Origin: Luminiphilus sp.
GTDB taxonomy: Bacteria > Pseudomonadota > Gammaproteobacteria > Pseudomonadales > Halieaceae
DNA: 6,535 nucleotides
Assembly: GCA_024638905.1 (NCBI GenBank)
Contig: JAHEJH010000125.1
Coordinates: 1-6,535, forward strand
Reading direction: 5' to 3'
Part shown: piece by piece, positions 5,808 through 6,535 of the stretch
How the letters are laid out: the number at the start of each line of letters is the position of its first letter
Position numbering within the stretch: the first letter of the stretch is position 1
Notes under the pieces: generated by a model
The model's input: the letters and a program-made list of their open reading frames with translations, nothing else
What the model was told of the DNA's origin: nothing
Databases searched by the model: none
Program-made: the position numbers and the translations under genes

Positions 5808-5841
5808 AGGGCGCATGCGTTTGAGTCGACCGCCCTTTTTT
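5808..5841 (+). terminator. Likely intrinsic terminator of the bchG-bch2-bchP-orf89 unit
   Basis: AGGGCG (5808-5813) pairs with CGCCCT (5831-5836) across a 17-nt loop, followed by a run of T to 5841. It begins 12 nt after the stop of the small membrane ORF, the expected place for the end of the operon. A competing 5-bp hairpin, GCCCT (5797-5801) with AGGGC (5808-5812), uses the same left arm. The large loop makes it a moderate rather than a strong terminator. Confidence 0.55.
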
Positions 5842-5850
5842 GACTACTAT

Positions 5851-5899
5851 CGCCTCATGGCTCGCTGCTTCTCAGAGGCGGTGAACCGGTTACTAGTAA
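5851..5899. promoter_or_regulatory. Dyad-rich leader region before the oxygenase gene
   Basis: This short region holds an inverted repeat CGCCTC (5851-5856)/GAGGCG (5875-5880), then two overlapping perfect palindromes, AACCGGTT (5884-5891) and TTACTAGTAA (5890-5899). Such a cluster 29-44 nt before a start codon fits an operator or leader structure for the downstream gene. I could not identify a regulator or a convincing -35/-10 pair, and it is not a TGT-N12-ACA site. Confidence 0.3.
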
Positions 5900-5927
5900 T
5901 GACTTCTGCTTAAAAGCCGAGGAATTT

Positions 5928-6535
5928 ATGACTTCGAGAAACTCACCCTGCAGTTGCGGGAGTGGGAAGCGATACAAGCACTGCTGTGGTGCGTTGCCCG
6001 CCAGCGCAATCCCTTCCGGACCCCAAGAACTCTACACTGACGCCGGTTGGTTCCTGCCTTCCTTTCGCAATGTCGCGATGAGGCGCTTTTGCCCTGAGCC
6101 CCCGGGAGCGGGGAGCGTCTCCAGAATGATTGCACCGCCAGGCGTGTTGATCATTGAGGGTTTTCTCAGTGCAGCCATGTGCGAGGACTGGTGTGCGTTC
6201 ATGGATGCACAATCCACACAAAGTCTGTGGGTTCAGGATACCGATAGCTATATCACGTCGGGCGAAGTCATGTATCACTATCACGAAGGTCGTATCACCG
6301 AAACCATCGACCTCGCAGAATATAAAACGGATGTGCTGTGGGAGGTTGTCAGAGGCTATCGCGATTATGTCACCCGTTTTTTTCACGCTGATCTGGATAC
6401 GATTGAGCCTCCCTCTGTTCTGAAATACGGACCTGGTGGGCGGTATGACGCGCACTCGGACAGCGAATACTGGGATGAAGGCAGCCATACCTGGAAGCGA
6501 TCACTGGACCGCGACTACAGCATTCTAATCTACCT
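5928..6535 (+). CDS. SEC-C motif / 2-oxoglutarate-Fe(II) oxygenase (prolyl 4-hydroxylase-like), 3' end cut by window
   Basis: The frame is open from the ATG at 5928 to the window edge (202 codons, no stop). The N-terminus carries a SEC-C zinc-binding motif, PCSCGSGKRYKHCCG (residues 7-21; Cys8, Cys10, His18 and Cys19 or Cys20 as ligands), as found at the end of SecA and on many unrelated proteins. After a linker of about 50 residues, PPGVLIIEGFLSAAMCEDW (from about residue 72) starts a 2OG-Fe(II) dioxygenase fold of the prolyl 4-hydroxylase type: VLKYGPGGRYDAHSD (about 164-178) contains the HxD iron ligands His176 and Asp178. The second iron His and the 2-oxoglutarate-binding Arg should lie beyond the edge. 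GAGGA (5919-5923) is 4 nt before the ATG, and the SEC-C motif near the N-terminus supports this start. The substrate is unknown; protein or RNA-associated hydroxylation is possible. It is separated from the photosynthesis unit by a terminator, so a link is doubtful. Confidence 0.85.
   Translation, partial: MTSRNSPCSCGSGKRYKHCCGALPASAIPSGPQELYTDAGWFLPSFRNVAMRRFCPEPPGAGSVSRMIAPPGVLIIEGFLSAAMCEDWCAFMDAQSTQSLWVQDTDSYITSGEVMYHYHEGRITETIDLAEYKTDVLWEVVRGYRDYVTRFFHADLDTIEPPSVLKYGPGGRYDAHSDSEYWDEGSHTWKRSLDRDYSILIY

Noticed and set aside
5943..6488. 181-aa minus-strand frame at the right end
   Set aside because: It is antisense to the SEC-C/oxygenase frame, which has unmistakable zinc and HxD iron motifs.
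1..6535. CRISPR arrays, tRNA or rRNA genes, insertion sequences
   Set aside because: No regularly spaced repeats, cloverleaf-like segment, rRNA-like sequence, transposase frame or terminal inverted repeats were seen on either strand.

Overview
The window carries part of the photosynthesis gene cluster of a purple, bacteriochlorophyll a-making proteobacterium. The gene set (bchF, ppsR, bchG, a PucC-family gene, bchP) is diagnostic of an anoxygenic phototroph. The moderately high G+C, the absence of bchE/bchJ from this stretch and the flanking SEC-C/2-oxoglutarate oxygenase gene suggest a marine aerobic gammaproteobacterium of the OM60/NOR5 (Halieaceae) type. That placement is inference; the sequence alone does not settle it.

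Layout. At the left edge, the 5' part of bchF (3-vinyl bacteriochlorophyllide hydratase) runs leftward out of the window. A 216-bp divergent intergenic region separates it from ppsR, the redox-responsive repressor of photosynthesis genes, which runs rightward. After an 80-bp gap with its own operator and -35 box comes a tight rightward unit: bchG (bacteriochlorophyll synthase), a PucC/LhaA-family membrane protein (Bch2/ORF428 type), bchP (geranylgeranyl reductase) and a small, unrecognised three-helix membrane protein. The first three junctions are ATGA, ATGA and a 3-nt gap, so translation is probably coupled. A likely intrinsic terminator closes the unit. At the right edge, a gene for a SEC-C-tagged prolyl-4-hydroxylase-like oxygenase runs out of the window; it is probably not part of the photosynthesis cluster.

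How it works together. BchF acts on the chlorin/bacteriochlorin ring, BchG attaches the geranylgeranyl tail, BchP reduces that tail to phytyl, and the PucC-family protein probably handles pigment delivery or antenna assembly in the membrane. Three exact copies of the PpsR/CrtJ operator TGT-N12-ACA are readable: one over the -35 box of bchF, one across the Shine-Dalgarno and start codon of ppsR itself, and one over the -35 box of bchG. PpsR in this organism therefore probably controls both flanking pigment operons and its own gene.

Compared with the classical Rhodobacter order (bchF-aerR/ppaA-ppsR-bchE-bchJ-bchG-bch2-bchP-idi), this locus lacks aerR/ppaA, bchE, bchJ and idi at their usual positions and carries the small membrane ORF in the place of idi.
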